Assembly (NCBI GenBank): GCA_022969175.1
Contig: JALJPB010000042.1
Coordinates: 1-38,755, forward strand
Direction: 5' to 3'
Length of the DNA: 38,755 bases
Source: Colwellia sp.
GTDB lineage: Bacteria; Pseudomonadota; Gammaproteobacteria; Enterobacterales; Alteromonadaceae
Every line of letters begins with the position of its first letter. Positions within the stretch are counted from its first letter, which is position 1. The position numbers and the translations under genes were made by a program. This document shows, piece by piece, positions 30,137 to 38,755 of this stretch. Below the pieces are notes generated by a model, which saw only the letters and a list, made by a program, of their open reading frames with translations, was not told where the DNA came from and made no database searches.

Positions 30137-30226
30137 AAATAGAAAGTCAAATATAGGCTGATAAAATAATTAATGGCGAGATTTTAGCTAATTTAGGGCG
30201 CTGGGGCTATCTTTATTAATTTTTCT

Positions 30227-30721
30227 CTAGTCGATGGCAGTAATTTTTATCGCTTTAGTTTGAATACGAAGAATTTTTGGCATTAATGCAGAAATGTATT
30301 TAGACCGGGTTTGCCAAAACTTAGCTAATCGATGCCCTAAGTAGCCCCCTAAACAACCAAGAAACACACCAAAAAGTTCACTTGGCAATATCCCTTGCTG
30401 AATCAAATACTGACCTAGCCCAGAGAATATTATCAAACCTAATAATGGCCATAAATAGACCTGCCAAGCGACTTGTAACATTCCTTTTTCTGATAATCCT
30501 AAAACAATGATATCGCCAATTTTCACAGGGAGTTGAGTAATTAACTTAACGTTCAATTGTTTTTGTGGAATTGCCTTTGATACTTGGCCACTTCCACAAC
30601 TATCAATTTGTTTACAGCTACTGCATGTCGACTTTATCTGACTTTGAACAGTAACTGTTGAATATCCTTCCTCTGATGAAGTATCATTAATTGCAATAAC
30701 TGTGGCTAGTTCTTCCATCAT
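30227..30721 (-). CDS. rseC: SoxR-reducing / sigma-E regulatory protein RseC
   Basis: RseC is an inner-membrane protein that takes part in sigma-E control and, in E. coli, in reducing the SoxR iron-sulfur cluster. An N-terminal cysteine cluster (Cys33, Cys36, Cys42 in STCSSCKQIDSCGSG) precedes two membrane helices at about 84-100 and 105-125 (VYLWPLLGLIIFSGLGQYLI and LFGVFLGCLGGYLGHRLAKF). This is the RseC/MucC layout; E. coli has 159 residues against 164 here. Its ATG is 7 bp after the rseB stop. Two adjacent ATG codons (30721 and 30718) are possible starts. Confidence 0.93.
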   Translation of the reverse strand: MMEELATVIAINDTSSEEGYSTVTVQSQIKSTCSSCKQIDSCGSGQVSKAIPQKQLNVKLITQLPVKIGDIIVLGLSEKGMLQVAWQVYLWPLLGLIIFSGLGQYLIQQGILPSELFGVFLGCLGGYLGHRLAKFWQTRSKYISALMPKILRIQTKAIKITAID

Positions 30722-30728
30722 AATAGTT

Positions 30729-31721
30729 TTATTTTAAACGAATAGAGTCAGCAATGGCTTTTGCTGTAGCTGAAGGAATTTTACCAACAATACTTACTTC
30801 AAAACCATTATTTACTTGGTTCAGTACCAGTGTAGCCCCATCCATAACATATTCAACATCCCTTTGTTTATCTCTGCTAGTACCAACATAAACAGATACA
30901 TCGACCAAACCATCACTAAATAAAACAAACTCTACGGGTTGTTTTGTTGCAAGGATTCGGTGACGATTAGATTTGACTTGCTTGAACCCCGAAGGTAACC
31001 AATTCACTTTCCAATTTAGTTCTTGATCTTGGTAACTAGTAACATCACCAATGACGGAGGGTAATTCAGCGACTTGTAACTGCTGAAGTGTATCAACTAA
31101 TTTATCTGTAATTTCTAAGTGTGTAAACTGTATTTGTTCAAGCAGTTGACCTTTACGGGATATAATTGCCATTTTTAACAACAAGCCAGACTCTTGATCT
31201 AACCAGAGCCAATAACCAAATCGGTCCTGTTCTTTAGCGACAATTCTAATCAGCTGAGCGACCCGCCCCAAAATTCGACTGCGACCAACAGAAATAAATT
31301 CATAACTTGATGCTAGTGATGCAATATCACCACTAAAAATAGCAGGAATAGGCCCGCTAATTTGTTCAGAATAAACCGAGTAAGGTGGAACTTCAGGTTC
31401 AATATAACTAATCACACTTCCTTTGCGTAAAATATCACGTCGTGGACCATTAAGTGTGGCAAAAATTTCCAATTCCATGTCATTTTCATCAATGCCATGA
31501 AACCAGTGATAGGGTTCCGCTTGATTGTTTTTAACCACAACAAAAGAAGTATTGAAATTAATTTCTTTTAGGGCACGAGAAAGACGTTCGAGCCATAATG
31601 TAGCTGAAATAGGAGGTGTATTTTTGGAATCGCTTTTAGAAGGGGTCGCTGGAGCAGTTTCAACAGCTACTGCTGAAAAGTTTATACTTAACAGCAGTAA
31701 TAAAAAACTTAATTTTTTCAT
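30729..31721 (-). CDS. rseB: Sigma-E factor regulatory protein RseB
   Basis: RseB is a periplasmic protein that binds RseA and senses mislocalised lipopolysaccharide and lipoproteins, restraining its cleavage. A Sec signal peptide covers about residues 1-20 (KKLSFLLLLLSINFSAVAVE). The large N-terminal lipoprotein-carrier-like domain runs from about 40 to 215 (ALKEINFNTSFVVVKNNQAE, VGRVAQLIRIVAKEQDRFGY as related blocks), and the small C-terminal domain from about 228 to 330 with LVLNQVNNGFEVSIVGKIPS. The 330 residues match E. coli (318). It overlaps rseA by an ATGA tetranucleotide, indicating coupled translation. Confidence 0.95.
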   Translation of the reverse strand: MKKLSFLLLLLSINFSAVAVETAPATPSKSDSKNTPPISATLWLERLSRALKEINFNTSFVVVKNNQAEPYHWFHGIDENDMELEIFATLNGPRRDILRKGSVISYIEPEVPPYSVYSEQISGPIPAIFSGDIASLASSYEFISVGRSRILGRVAQLIRIVAKEQDRFGYWLWLDQESGLLLKMAIISRKGQLLEQIQFTHLEITDKLVDTLQQLQVAELPSVIGDVTSYQDQELNWKVNWLPSGFKQVKSNRHRILATKQPVEFVLFSDGLVDVSVYVGTSRDKQRDVEYVMDGATLVLNQVNNGFEVSIVGKIPSATAKAIADSIRLK

Positions 31722-32323
31722 TTAGGCGAGTCTTCAACCTTTTTTGTTGATAAAGTGGCTGGGGCGATATTACGAGGAACACTAAATTTTATTTGTTGAT
31801 GATGATCAGACAAAAGCGCTTGAAAACGTTTTTGTTGTTCAATATAAGCTTGTTTTTGAGATAATCGTGTATTTGATTGAGTATTAAAGCTCACTGGGGA
31901 AGCAAAACCTGCTAACGGCGTAGTTTGTGCAACTTGACTTGGCATAATAACATCGTTTTGAGCAACATTTTGTTGTACACCTAAAATCATCAACCCTGCA
32001 GCAGAAGCTGCAATGGCAACTTGGCCAAACGGCTTAGAGAATTGTACAATTTTAGCTTTAATATCTCGATATAAAGTAGATTTTCTTGGTGCTAAAACGG
32101 TTGGCTCTTCTGCTATTGATTGGGCAATTTGAGCAGACAAATCTAATGATATTTCTGATGGAAGTTCATCCCGCAGTACATCACCAATTAAATGATAACG
32201 ACTCCAAGTTTCAGAAAGTGCGTTATCACTATTTAGTTGTTCAAATAATGCTTCGTTTTGCGTATTGCTATCACGAAAATTATCGACAAGTGATGATACC
32301 TTTTCCAACTTACTTTCACTCAT
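31718..32323 (-). CDS. rseA: Anti-sigma-E factor RseA
   Basis: RseA is a single-pass inner-membrane protein that holds RpoE inactive until cut by DegS and RseP. The N-terminal cytoplasmic domain (about 1-75) has the anti-sigma pattern ENLSALMDG-like start replaced by KVSSLVDNFRDSNTQNEA, then SETWSRYHLIGDVLRDELPS, close to E. coli. One membrane helix lies at about 100-117 (GQVAIAASAAGLMILGVQQN). The periplasmic part follows to residue 201 and ends STKKVEDSPK rather than the E. coli YQF-type DegS signal, which belongs to outer-membrane proteins in any case. It lies 82 bp downstream of rpoE. Confidence 0.93.
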   Translation of the reverse strand: MSESKLEKVSSLVDNFRDSNTQNEALFEQLNSDNALSETWSRYHLIGDVLRDELPSEISLDLSAQIAQSIAEEPTVLAPRKSTLYRDIKAKIVQFSKPFGQVAIAASAAGLMILGVQQNVAQNDVIMPSQVAQTTPLAGFASPVSFNTQSNTRLSQKQAYIEQQKRFQALLSDHHQQIKFSVPRNIAPATLSTKKVEDSPK

Positions 32324-32405
32324 ATTTAAACCTTAAACTTTAAATTATTGGTAAATTTGTTATTTTTGAAGTTACTGCCTAGCTCAAATTCAAAAATACT
32401 ATTTT

Positions 32406-32984
32406 TTAACCTTGCAATAGTGGCCTTATTTTTTTCTCAATAGCGTCACGAGCTCTAAAAATTCTAGAACGTACGGTACCAACAGGACAATCCATGATAA
32501 CTGCTATTTCTTCATAACTTAACCCTTCGATTTCCCTAAAGTTTATCGCTATGCGCAAATCTTCCGGTAATTGCTCCATGGTATTAAATACTGCTTTCTT
32601 AATTTCTTGGGTAAGCAATATTTTCTCAGGGGAAGCATTTTCCCTGAGGGCCTCACCACTGTCGTAAAACTCAGCATCTTCTATATCAATATCAGTTCCA
32701 GGGGGTTTTCGCCCTAAAGCTACTGAATGATTTTTCGCACAGTTAACAGCAATGCGATATAACCAAGTGTAAAATGCACTATCACCTCTAAAAGTCGCTA
32801 AAGCACGATAAGCTTTAATAAAAGCTTCTTGTACTAAATCAGGTACATCACTTTGATTTCTAACATAACGGGATACTAAACTTGCCACTTTATGTTGGTA
32901 CTTTGTCACGAGCAGGTTGTAAGCGTTTTTGTCTCCACGTTGCACCCGCTCAACCAATTCCTGGTCAACGTTCTGTTCGCTCAT
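32406..32984 (-). CDS. rpoE: Envelope stress sigma factor RpoE (sigma-E)
   Basis: RpoE is the extracytoplasmic-function sigma factor for outer-membrane protein and lipopolysaccharide stress. Region 2 reads VASLVSRYVRNQSDVPDLVQ then EAFIKAYRALATFRGDSAFY and TWLYRIAVNCAKN (about 30-85). Region 4 reads LPEDLRIAINFREIEGLSYE and EIAVIMDCPVGTVRSRIFRA (about 132-175). The ATG at 32984 gives MSEQNVDQELVERVQRGD and 192 residues, in register with E. coli (191); the ATG at 32993 adds three residues and stands 2 bp after AGGAG, so it cannot be excluded. It is first in rpoE-rseA-rseB-rseC and divergent from nadB, as in E. coli. A candidate sigma-E promoter lies upstream. Confidence 0.97.
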   Translation of the reverse strand: MSEQNVDQELVERVQRGDKNAYNLLVTKYQHKVASLVSRYVRNQSDVPDLVQEAFIKAYRALATFRGDSAFYTWLYRIAVNCAKNHSVALGRKPPGTDIDIEDAEFYDSGEALRENASPEKILLTQEIKKAVFNTMEQLPEDLRIAINFREIEGLSYEEIAVIMDCPVGTVRSRIFRARDAIEKKIRPLLQG

Positions 32985-33060
32985 TTGAGCCATTTCTCCT
33001 AACTACACTCTTAACTAATTTCCACTTCTGTTCAAATCAAGCAACAGTAAACGCATCAAG

Positions 33061-33088
33061 TAAGACTACACATTTAATAATAAGTTCT
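33061..33088 (-). promoter_or_regulatory. Candidate sigma-E-dependent promoter of rpoE
   Basis: On the minus strand AGAACTT (33088-33082) is followed after 16 bp by TCTTA (ending 33061), resembling the sigma-E consensus GGAACTT with a TCTGA-type -10. It lies about 75 bp before the rpoE start, where E. coli has its autoregulated sigma-E promoter. The -35 is strong, the -10 only fair. Confidence 0.5.
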
Positions 33089-33217
33089 AATTATTTTGAT
33101 ATTTAATGAAAATAATTTGAAATTATTCTGATTATCACCTTTTTATCGCTGTTCGGTTAAGCCAATAAACGGTAATATCACTCTATAGCGTATAGAGTAC
33201 CTTAAAATCCAACATAT

Positions 33218-34810
33218 ATGAATCAACAATACAATTGTGATGTGTTAATTATCGGCAGCGGTGCTGCTGGTTTAACTCTCGCTTTACATTTAGCAAAAAA
33301 TTCAGACGTCATTATTCTAAGTAAGGGATTAATGAACGAAGGCTCCACTTTTTACGCACAAGGTGGAATTGCAGCAGTTTTTGATGAGAATGACAGTATT
33401 GATTCTCATATATCAGACACACTTATTGCAGGAGCCGGTTTATGTGATATTGACGCTGTTAGGTATACCGCTGAAAATGCCAAACCTTGTTTAGAGTGGC
33501 TTATCGAACAAGGTGTAGTATTTGATCAAGAAATAGGTAGTTCCAATTATCATTTAACCCGTGAAGGAGGCCACAGTCATAGACGAATTCTTCATGCTGC
33601 CGATGCAACCGGCCAAGCAATTCAAACCACACTCATTGAGCGAGTAAAGCAACATAAAAAAATCACCTTGCTTGAACGATTTAACGCCATTGATCTTATT
33701 TGTCAGCCCAAAAAATCGATAACGGCTTCACAAGAAAAGTTTTGTATCGGCGCTTACATTTGGAATAGATCAAGTGAACAAGTGGAGAGTATACAAGCTA
33801 AAAAAACCATATTGGCTACAGGTGGTGCGAGTAAGGTTTATCAATATACATCAAATCCAGATGTCGCAAGTGGTGATGGTATTGCTATGGCATGGCGTGC
33901 AGGTTGCCGAGTTGCCAATATGGAATTTAACCAATTTCATCCTACGTGTTTATTTCATGCCGATGCCGGTACCTTTTTATTAACAGAAGCACTTCGTGGT
34001 GAAGGTGCGATATTAAGACGACCTGATGGTAGCCGCTTTATGCCGGAATTTGACGACCGAGCTGAACTTGCCCCACGAGATATCGTTGCCAGAGCTATTG
34101 ATTTTGAAATGAAGCGTTTAGGCGCTGATTGTATGTATTTAGATATCAGCCATAAAGATAAAGATTTTATAAAAAGTCACTTTCCAACGATTTATGAAAA
34201 GACATTATCTTTAGGGATCGACATGACAATACAAGCGATACCTGTGGTACCTGCTGCACATTACACTTGCGGCGGTGTTATGATCAACAGCCACGGTAAA
34301 ACTGACATTGATAACTTATATGCCATTGGTGAAGTCTCATATACCGGGCTGCATGGCGCAAACCGTCTTGCCAGTAACTCGTTATTGGAATGTTTGGTTT
34401 TTGCTCGTGCTGCTGCAATCGAAATAGCAGGATGCATTGATCATTCATTGCCCTATCAAACATTACCTAAATGGGATGAAAGTCGTGTAACCGACTCTGA
34501 CGAAGAAGTCGTTATTCAGCATAACTGGCACGAGCTAAGGTTATTTATGTGGGATTTTGTCGGTATCGTACGAACCACCAAAAGACTAGAACGCGCTTTA
34601 CATCGAGTAGAACTACTCCAGAGTGAAATTGATGAATATTATCGTCACTTTAAAGTCAGTAATAACCTGCTTGAATTGAGAAATTTAGTACAAGTGGCAG
34701 AGCTCATCATTAATAGTGCGTTAAATCGAAAAGAAAGTAGAGGTTTGCACTACACATTAGATTATCCAGAAACGGATAAAGAAGCTAAGGTTACAATTTT
34801 AACGCCATAA
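33218..34810 (+). CDS. nadB: L-aspartate oxidase
   Basis: NadB oxidises L-aspartate to iminoaspartate, the first step of de novo NAD synthesis, with FAD. The FAD-binding fold opens [20 protein letters not shown] (residues 8-27). The substrate-site region includes [40 protein letters not shown] and [20 protein letters not shown], and late blocks are [18 protein letters not shown] and [21 protein letters not shown] helical C-terminal domain follows. The 530 residues compare with E. coli 540. It is divergent from rpoE as in E. coli. Its 3' end overlaps the convergent ygfX stop by 20 bp. Confidence 0.97.
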   Translation: MNQQYNCDVLIIGSGAAGLTLALHLAKNSDVIILSKGLMNEGSTFYAQGGIAAVFDENDSIDSHISDTLIAGAGLCDIDAVRYTAENAKPCLEWLIEQGVVFDQEIGSSNYHLTREGGHSHRRILHAADATGQAIQTTLIERVKQHKKITLLERFNAIDLICQPKKSITASQEKFCIGAYIWNRSSEQVESIQAKKTILATGGASKVYQYTSNPDVASGDGIAMAWRAGCRVANMEFNQFHPTCLFHADAGTFLLTEALRGEGAILRRPDGSRFMPEFDDRAELAPRDIVARAIDFEMKRLGADCMYLDISHKDKDFIKSHFPTIYEKTLSLGIDMTIQAIPVVPAAHYTCGGVMINSHGKTDIDNLYAIGEVSYTGLHGANRLASNSLLECLVFARAAAIEIAGCIDHSLPYQTLPKWDESRVTDSDEEVVIQHNWHELRLFMWDFVGIVRTTKRLERALHRVELLQSEIDEYYRHFKVSNNLLELRNLVQVAELIINSALNRKESRGLHYTLDYPETDKEAKVTILTP

Positions 34811-35279
34811 TCACCCTTCTTAACCTTGAATAGTCGGCTGAAGATAAACTGTCTTTGAAAATAAACTTTGCTTGCAAATTATCAGGACTTTGTAGCGAAG
34901 AATAAACCAGCCAACAACCTAGAAAACTCACCCTTGATAATGGTGACAATTGAAAACCTTCTGGCTTTTCTTGGTCATTGTCAAACTGAAAATCACCTGA
35001 TAATGTTATGGTAAATTGTTCTGTCTTTTTATTTTTAATCAAGTATTTGATCAGGAAATTATCACCATATTTCAATAGAGAAATACAAATAAACACCATT
35101 AAACTAAAGCTTGCCAGCGGATACAAATTAACACTGAGATAAAAAAGAGGGGCAGCAATGAAAAGATAGGCCGTTGCGCTATAACAGATGATTTTATAGC
35201 GCGAAGGGATTATTCTTATCTCAAACTTTGACGCGATTGAGTATAAATTGCACCATGGTTTTAAGTTCTTCGTCTTCAC
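34791..35279 (-). CDS. ygfX: YgfX (CptA)-type membrane protein, partner of SdhE
   Basis: YgfX-family proteins are small inner-membrane proteins encoded beside sdhE; in E. coli the pair has been described both as a toxin-antitoxin-like module and as flavinylation partners. Two membrane helices are visible ([20 protein letters not shown] and [15 protein letters not shown]), then a beta-rich cytoplasmic part ending [15 protein letters not shown] and [14 protein letters not shown], like the E. coli end WRDLRRILL. The start is unsure. The longest frame (ATG 35330) overlaps sdhE by 110 bp and is clearly too long. A GTG at 35279 is the nearest standard start before the conserved part, and the family suggests a start still later, near the sdhE stop. 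The 3' end overlaps nadB by 20 bp. Confidence 0.8.
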   Translation of the reverse strand: MKTKNLKPWCNLYSIASKFEIRIIPSRYKIICYSATAYLFIAAPLFYLSVNLYPLASFSLMVFICISLLKYGDNFLIKYLIKNKKTEQFTITLSGDFQFDNDQEKPEGFQLSPLSRVSFLGCWLVYSSLQSPDNLQAKFIFKDSLSSADYSRLRRVIMALKL

Positions 35280-35520
35280 AAACTTTATGTCCCATAAACC
35301 AAGCAAATAATTCAGGGTCTTGCTCTTCAAGCAATCGTTCGAATACTACTTTATCTTTTTCAGTTAATAAGTCATAAGCTTCTTCGACAAATGGCATAAA
35401 TAAAACATCTAATTCTAACATGCCTCTACGACAGGCCCACCTCAATCGTGGTTTATTGTCTTTTAAAGCACTTGACGGTGCAGCACTTTGCGATTGAGAA
35501 ACTGAAGTTTGAATTGTCAT
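35221..35520 (-). CDS. sdhE: FAD assembly factor SdhE
   Basis: SdhE (YgfY) promotes covalent attachment of FAD to succinate dehydrogenase and fumarate reductase. The invariant RGXXE motif is Arg32-Gly-Met-Leu-Glu36 in RWACRRGMLELDVLFMPFVE. The rest follows the five-helix fold, with LLEEQDPELFAWFMGH matching E. coli LLECDDPDLFNWLMNH. Length is 99 residues against 88 in E. coli, the extra being a Ser/Gln-rich N-terminus of about 18 residues. It sits upstream of and overlaps ygfX, the usual pairing. Confidence 0.95.
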   Translation of the reverse strand: MTIQTSVSQSQSAAPSSALKDNKPRLRWACRRGMLELDVLFMPFVEEAYDLLTEKDKVVFERLLEEQDPELFAWFMGHKVCEDEELKTMVQFILNRVKV

Positions 35521-35669
35521 AAATAACTACTTAAGATTAAAACTAGTGCCATTGTAACCATTTCGCTAATAAAATCGCACTTTTTTAATAACATTTATCT
35601 GACAAAATCTTGAGTTTTTAAAAACTGCCCTCATTATTATAGGCAACAAACATCACAATAAATAACGTT

Positions 35670-36662
35670 ATGCCTATAAAAACCATTGATTCAACTCGCG
35701 ACGTTGCACAACTTCCTTCAACTTATGCTATCTCACTAACTGACTACAGCGCTATTTCGCTATCAGGAGAAGAACAGAGTAAATATTTACAGGGTCAAGT
35801 CACTTGCGATGTTAATGCCCTTAATAATAACAGTTTAAGTCACGGTGCTCATTGCGATGCAAAAGGTAAAGTACTTTCTGTTTTTCGTTTAATCAATCGA
35901 GATAATGAACATTTATTATTGCAACCTAAAAATAGTGTTGCAGCTTCATTATCTGCACTGCAAAAATTTGCTGTGTTTGCCAAAGTTGCTATCAAAGAAA
36001 CAACACAACTAAGCTTTTTTGCACTTGTGGGCAATCAAGCAAATGAACTGTTACAAAAAGAATTTAAGAGTGTTCCTGATAGTTTAACCCCAGTAATTCA
36101 ATCAGGTACAACAACTTTAGTTTATCTAGCTGGCAAACAAGAACGATATTTAATTATTGATGAACCCCTTGCGGCTGAAAAACTAATTAATAGTTTCAAT
36201 TTAAAACTGTATGATCATGCTCTTTGGGATTTAACTGAGATACAGGAAGGTTTTCCTATTTTATCTCAAGCAACTGTAGAGCACTACGTGCCACAAATGC
36301 TAAATTTACAGGCCATTAATGGTATTAGTTTTACAAAAGGCTGTTATTTAGGACAAGAGACTGTCGCCCGTATGCAATATCTCGGAAAAAATAAACGGGC
36401 GTTATTTTCTCTAGTTTCAGAAAACAATGAGCTTATTCAAGTCGAAACAATTTGTGCTGGTGATATTATTGAGAAACAACTCGGTGAAAATTGGCGAAAA
36501 GCTGGCGATATTTTAGCCTCCTATACATCTGAAACACAAACGTATCTTCAAGCGGTATTGGCTAATGATGTTGACACTAACACGGTATTCCGCCTAAAAA
36601 AGCAACCTGAGCTTTTGTTCAAACTGACTGCATTACCCTATACAATTAACCAAGAAGACTAA
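35670..36662 (+). CDS. ygfZ: tRNA-modifying / Fe-S cluster protein YgfZ
   Basis: YgfZ is a folate-binding protein of the GcvT-like fold that helps maintain certain iron-sulfur enzymes such as MiaB. The family signature KGCYLGQETVARMQYLGKNK (near residue 228) contains the conserved Cys in K-G-C-Y-x-G-Q-E. The N-terminal part has YLQGQVTCDVNALNNN and HCDAKGKVLSVFRL. The 330 residues compare with E. coli 326. It is divergent from sdhE, as in E. coli, and is followed 5 bp later by the SlyD-like gene, so the two are probably co-transcribed. Confidence 0.95.
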   Translation: MPIKTIDSTRDVAQLPSTYAISLTDYSAISLSGEEQSKYLQGQVTCDVNALNNNSLSHGAHCDAKGKVLSVFRLINRDNEHLLLQPKNSVAASLSALQKFAVFAKVAIKETTQLSFFALVGNQANELLQKEFKSVPDSLTPVIQSGTTTLVYLAGKQERYLIIDEPLAAEKLINSFNLKLYDHALWDLTEIQEGFPILSQATVEHYVPQMLNLQAINGISFTKGCYLGQETVARMQYLGKNKRALFSLVSENNELIQVETICAGDIIEKQLGENWRKAGDILASYTSETQTYLQAVLANDVDTNTVFRLKKQPELLFKLTALPYTINQED

Positions 36663-36667
36663 ACCTT

Positions 36668-37156
36668 ATGAAAATTTCTAATAATAAAGTTGTTGTCATG
36701 CATTACGCTGTTTCAGATAGCGAAGATACTTTAATTGACAGCTCATATGATGATAAGCCACTTGCCGTTATTCATGGGACTGGTTATTTAATTCCAGGGC
36801 TAGAGGATGCTTTAATTGACCATCAAGTTGGTGATAAATTTGAAGTCGAAGTTTGTGCAGAAAAAGCTTACGGTGACAGACATGATGATTATGTACAAAC
36901 TGTTCCTAAGACTCTTTTTGCCGGCATTGACGATTTGGCCCTTGGCTCACAACTGCGCGCAACGACTGATGACGGAGAACAAACCGTTATTGTAATAGAT
37001 GTTCAAGATGATGAAATTACCGTTGATGGCAATCACCCATTAGCAGGGATAGATCTAAAGTTTGACGTTGAAATTCTTGAAATTCGTGACGCCACTGAAG
37101 AAGAATTAGCACATGGCCATGTACATGCCGAAGGCGGTTGTGGCCACGACCACTAG
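36668..37156 (+). CDS. slyD: FKBP-type peptidyl-prolyl isomerase, SlyD-like
   Basis: A prolyl cis-trans isomerase and chaperone of the SlyD class. The FKBP half-domains flank an insert-in-flap domain: VVVMHYAVSDSEDTLIDSSY and LIPGLEDALIDHQVGDKFEV (to about 65), then PEKAYG-like AEKAYGDRHDDYVQTVPKTL and the IF domain, then GNHPLAGIDLKFDVEILEIR (about 122-141). A short His/Cys tail (HGHVHAEGGCGHDH) could bind nickel or zinc, as in E. coli SlyD where the tail is longer. Length 162 residues (E. coli SlyD 196, FkpB 149). The tail favours SlyD over FkpB. It follows ygfZ by 5 bp and ends in a strong terminator. Confidence 0.88.
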   Translation: MKISNNKVVVMHYAVSDSEDTLIDSSYDDKPLAVIHGTGYLIPGLEDALIDHQVGDKFEVEVCAEKAYGDRHDDYVQTVPKTLFAGIDDLALGSQLRATTDDGEQTVIVIDVQDDEITVDGNHPLAGIDLKFDVEILEIRDATEEELAHGHVHAEGGCGHDH

Positions 37157-37197
37157 TTAATCTGAGATAAGTCTTTTCAATAAGTCTTAATAAAGAG

Positions 37198-37227
37198 AAA
37201 AGCCGATGTTAACATCGGCTTTTTTTG
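37198..37227. terminator. Strong bidirectional terminator, slyD / acyl-CoA dehydrogenase
   Basis: A perfect palindrome AAAAGCCGATGTT/AACATCGGCTTTT (37198-37223) is followed by further T to 37226. The A-run on its left gives a U-tract in the other direction too. It lies 42 bp after the slyD stop and about 30 bp before the acyl-CoA dehydrogenase stop, serving both convergent genes. Confidence 0.9.
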
Positions 37228-37257
37228 TGCGCTTTTTGTGATGACACTTGATATTAA

Positions 37258-38754
37258 TTAAAAGATAAAATGTTCTGAGTCTAAGTCCATCATTGAACTT
37301 GCACCGTTTTCAAGACAACTAGCATGTCCGTGTGCACGTGGTAATATCCGCTGAAAGTAAAAGCGTGCTGTCTTAATTTTAGCTTGATAAAAGTCTTTTT
37401 CATTATCACTAATCGCTAACTTTTCTTGAGCCACCTTGGCCATTTTAGCCCAGAAATAAGCCAGTGTTACGTAACCAGAATACATTAAATAGTCAACTGA
37501 AGCGGCACCAATTTCATCGGGGTTCTGCATCGCTTTAACGCCAATTTCTTGAGTCATTTTTTGCCATTGAGCTGAGAAGGTCATAATAGGCGTAATAAAC
37601 TCAGCCATTGCTTCATCAGCCATGTTCGCTTGGCAAAAAGCAGCGACTTCTCCAGCAAAAGGTTTCAAAATTTCACCTTTAGTGCCTAAAATTTTACGTC
37701 CTAGTAAATCAAGGGCCTGAATACCGGTAGTGCCTTCATATAAACAACTAATCTTAGTATCACGCATTAGTTGTTCCATGCCCCACTCTTTAATAAAACC
37801 ATGACCACCAAAAATTTGCACGCCATGACTAGTACATTCAAGGCCAATCTCAGTTAAGAAAGCCTTAGCAATGGGTGTTAACAAGGCTAGTTTTGCTTCA
37901 GAGTCAGCTTTTTTAGCGACATCTTTTTCAACATGATCAATATCAACTAACTGGGCTAAATAAGCAATTAATGCCCGACCGCCTTCAGCAATCGATTTTT
38001 GAGTCAGTAACATACGGCGAACATCAGGGTGAACAATGATAGGATCAGCTGGGCCATCAGGATTTTTCACACCTGATAGTGAACGCATTTGCAAGCGATC
38101 TTGAGCATAAGCTATAGATCCTTGAAAAGAAGCATCAGCAGCGGCAACACCTTCATTAGCGACACCTAAGCGCGCAGCATTCATAAAAGTAAACATGCAA
38201 TGCAGTCCGCGATTTTCGACACCAATTAAATAACCTTTGGCACTATCAAAGTTAATTACACAGGTTGCATTAGCATTTATACCCATTTTATGTTCAATGG
38301 AGCCACAGGTAACAGCGTTTCTGTCAGCAATATTACCATCATCAGTCACGTTAAATTTAGGAACAATAAATAACGAAATACCTTTACTGCCTTCGGGCGC
38401 CCTGGGAGTTCTAGCAATAACGATATGGAGTATATTGTCAGATAAGTCATGCTCACCTGCAGAAATAAAGATTTTAGTTCCAGTGATCGAGTAACTACCA
38501 TCATCATTGGGCTCTGCTTTAGTGCGCAACATGCCTAAATCGGTACCACAATGAGGTTCGGTTAAACACATTGTGCCTGTCCATGTGCCTTCAACCAGTT
38601 TAGGCATAAACATTTGTTTTTGCTGATCACTGCCATGAGCTTCAACTGTCGCTAATGCACCATGACTTAGACCTGGGTACATTGCAAAGCTGTGATTGGC
38701 AGCTGACATAAACTCACCAATGGCGGTATTTAATGAATGTGGTAGTCCTTGACC
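37258..38754 (-). CDS. Acyl-CoA dehydrogenase, 5' end beyond window
   Basis: An FAD enzyme that introduces a double bond into acyl-CoA in beta-oxidation or a related pathway. The frame stays open to the right edge (GQGLPHSLNTAIGEFMSAAN precedes the internal Met at 38709), so about 499 C-terminal residues are present and the N-terminus is missing. The FAD/substrate loop MCLTEPHCGTDLGMLRTKAE and ITGTKIFISAGEHDLSDN, GSIEHKMGINANATCVINF, and QIFGGHGFIKEWGMEQLMRD with the stretch before it identify the family. The long C-terminal extension resembles the DmdC/methylthiopropionyl-CoA dehydrogenase-like subgroup with an extra C-terminal domain (recalled, not searched). The actual substrate cannot be told. 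It converges with slyD. Confidence 0.92.
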   Translation of the reverse strand, partial: GQGLPHSLNTAIGEFMSAANHSFAMYPGLSHGALATVEAHGSDQQKQMFMPKLVEGTWTGTMCLTEPHCGTDLGMLRTKAEPNDDGSYSITGTKIFISAGEHDLSDNILHIVIARTPRAPEGSKGISLFIVPKFNVTDDGNIADRNAVTCGSIEHKMGINANATCVINFDSAKGYLIGVENRGLHCMFTFMNAARLGVANEGVAAADASFQGSIAYAQDRLQMRSLSGVKNPDGPADPIIVHPDVRRMLLTQKSIAEGGRALIAYLAQLVDIDHVEKDVAKKADSEAKLALLTPIAKAFLTEIGLECTSHGVQIFGGHGFIKEWGMEQLMRDTKISCLYEGTTGIQALDLLGRKILGTKGEILKPFAGEVAAFCQANMADEAMAEFITPIMTFSAQWQKMTQEIGVKAMQNPDEIGAASVDYLMYSGYVTLAYFWAKMAKVAQEKLAISDNEKDFYQAKIKTARFYFQRILPRAHGHASCLENGASSMMDLDSEHFIF

Positions 38755-38755
38755 G

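Noticed and set aside
35221-35330. sdhE-ygfX as a novel toxin-antitoxin module
   Set aside because: The RGXXE motif identifies SdhE, a flavinylation factor, and the pair is already described in E. coli; nothing here is new apart from the start codon question.

Overview
The window reads as a chromosomal core region of an AT-rich marine gammaproteobacterium in the Alteromonadales, most like Colwellia. This is inferred from protein similarity recalled from the families, from gene order and from the style of the intergenic repeats; no database search was possible. Almost everything is housekeeping. I found no CRISPR array, no tRNA or rRNA, no prophage and no recognisable defence or biosynthetic cluster. 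The accessory signal lies in the intergenic DNA and in two or three small unassigned genes.

Layout. Positions 1-640 are a scar: the tail of an unidentified gene, then the broken 5' part of an IS4-type insertion sequence. mutS follows on the + strand and shares a bidirectional terminator with rpoS. From about 10.5 kb down to 3.6 kb runs the minus-strand cluster ftsB-ispD-ispF-truD-surE-pcm-(DedA/YqaA-like)-nlpD-rpoS, covering division, isoprenoid precursors, tRNA modification, stationary-phase repair and the general stress sigma factor. A 205-aa unknown gene and a 520-bp repeat-filled spacer separate this from pyrG and eno. A DUF4202 gene (+) and a ybaN/DUF454 gene (-) come next, then a 264-bp palindromic MITE-like element. 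Beyond it is the minus-strand unit rlmD-relA-mazG, with the hybrid sensor kinase gene barA divergent from it.

From 24 to 33 kb a long minus-strand operon-like block reads rpoE-rseA-rseB-rseC-lepA-lepB-rnc-era-recO-pdxJ. It links envelope stress control, protein export, translation, RNA processing and recombinational repair. A possible sigma-E promoter lies upstream of rpoE. acpS, often found next to pdxJ in relatives, is absent here; an 85-aa unknown gene sits between pdxJ and barA instead. On the other side of rpoE is the divergent nadB, which converges on sdhE-ygfX (flavinylation factor and its partner). Then come ygfZ and a SlyD-type prolyl isomerase on the + strand, and a strong bidirectional terminator facing a truncated acyl-CoA dehydrogenase gene at the right edge.

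Regulatory themes: RelA (ppGpp synthesis), RpoS, RpoE with its RseABC control proteins, and BarA, so four global stress regulators lie within 30 kb. Several start codons were moved inward from the longest reading frame on ribosome-binding-site or family-length grounds (eno, rlmD, era, pdxJ, rpoE, ybaN, DUF4202, ygfX).
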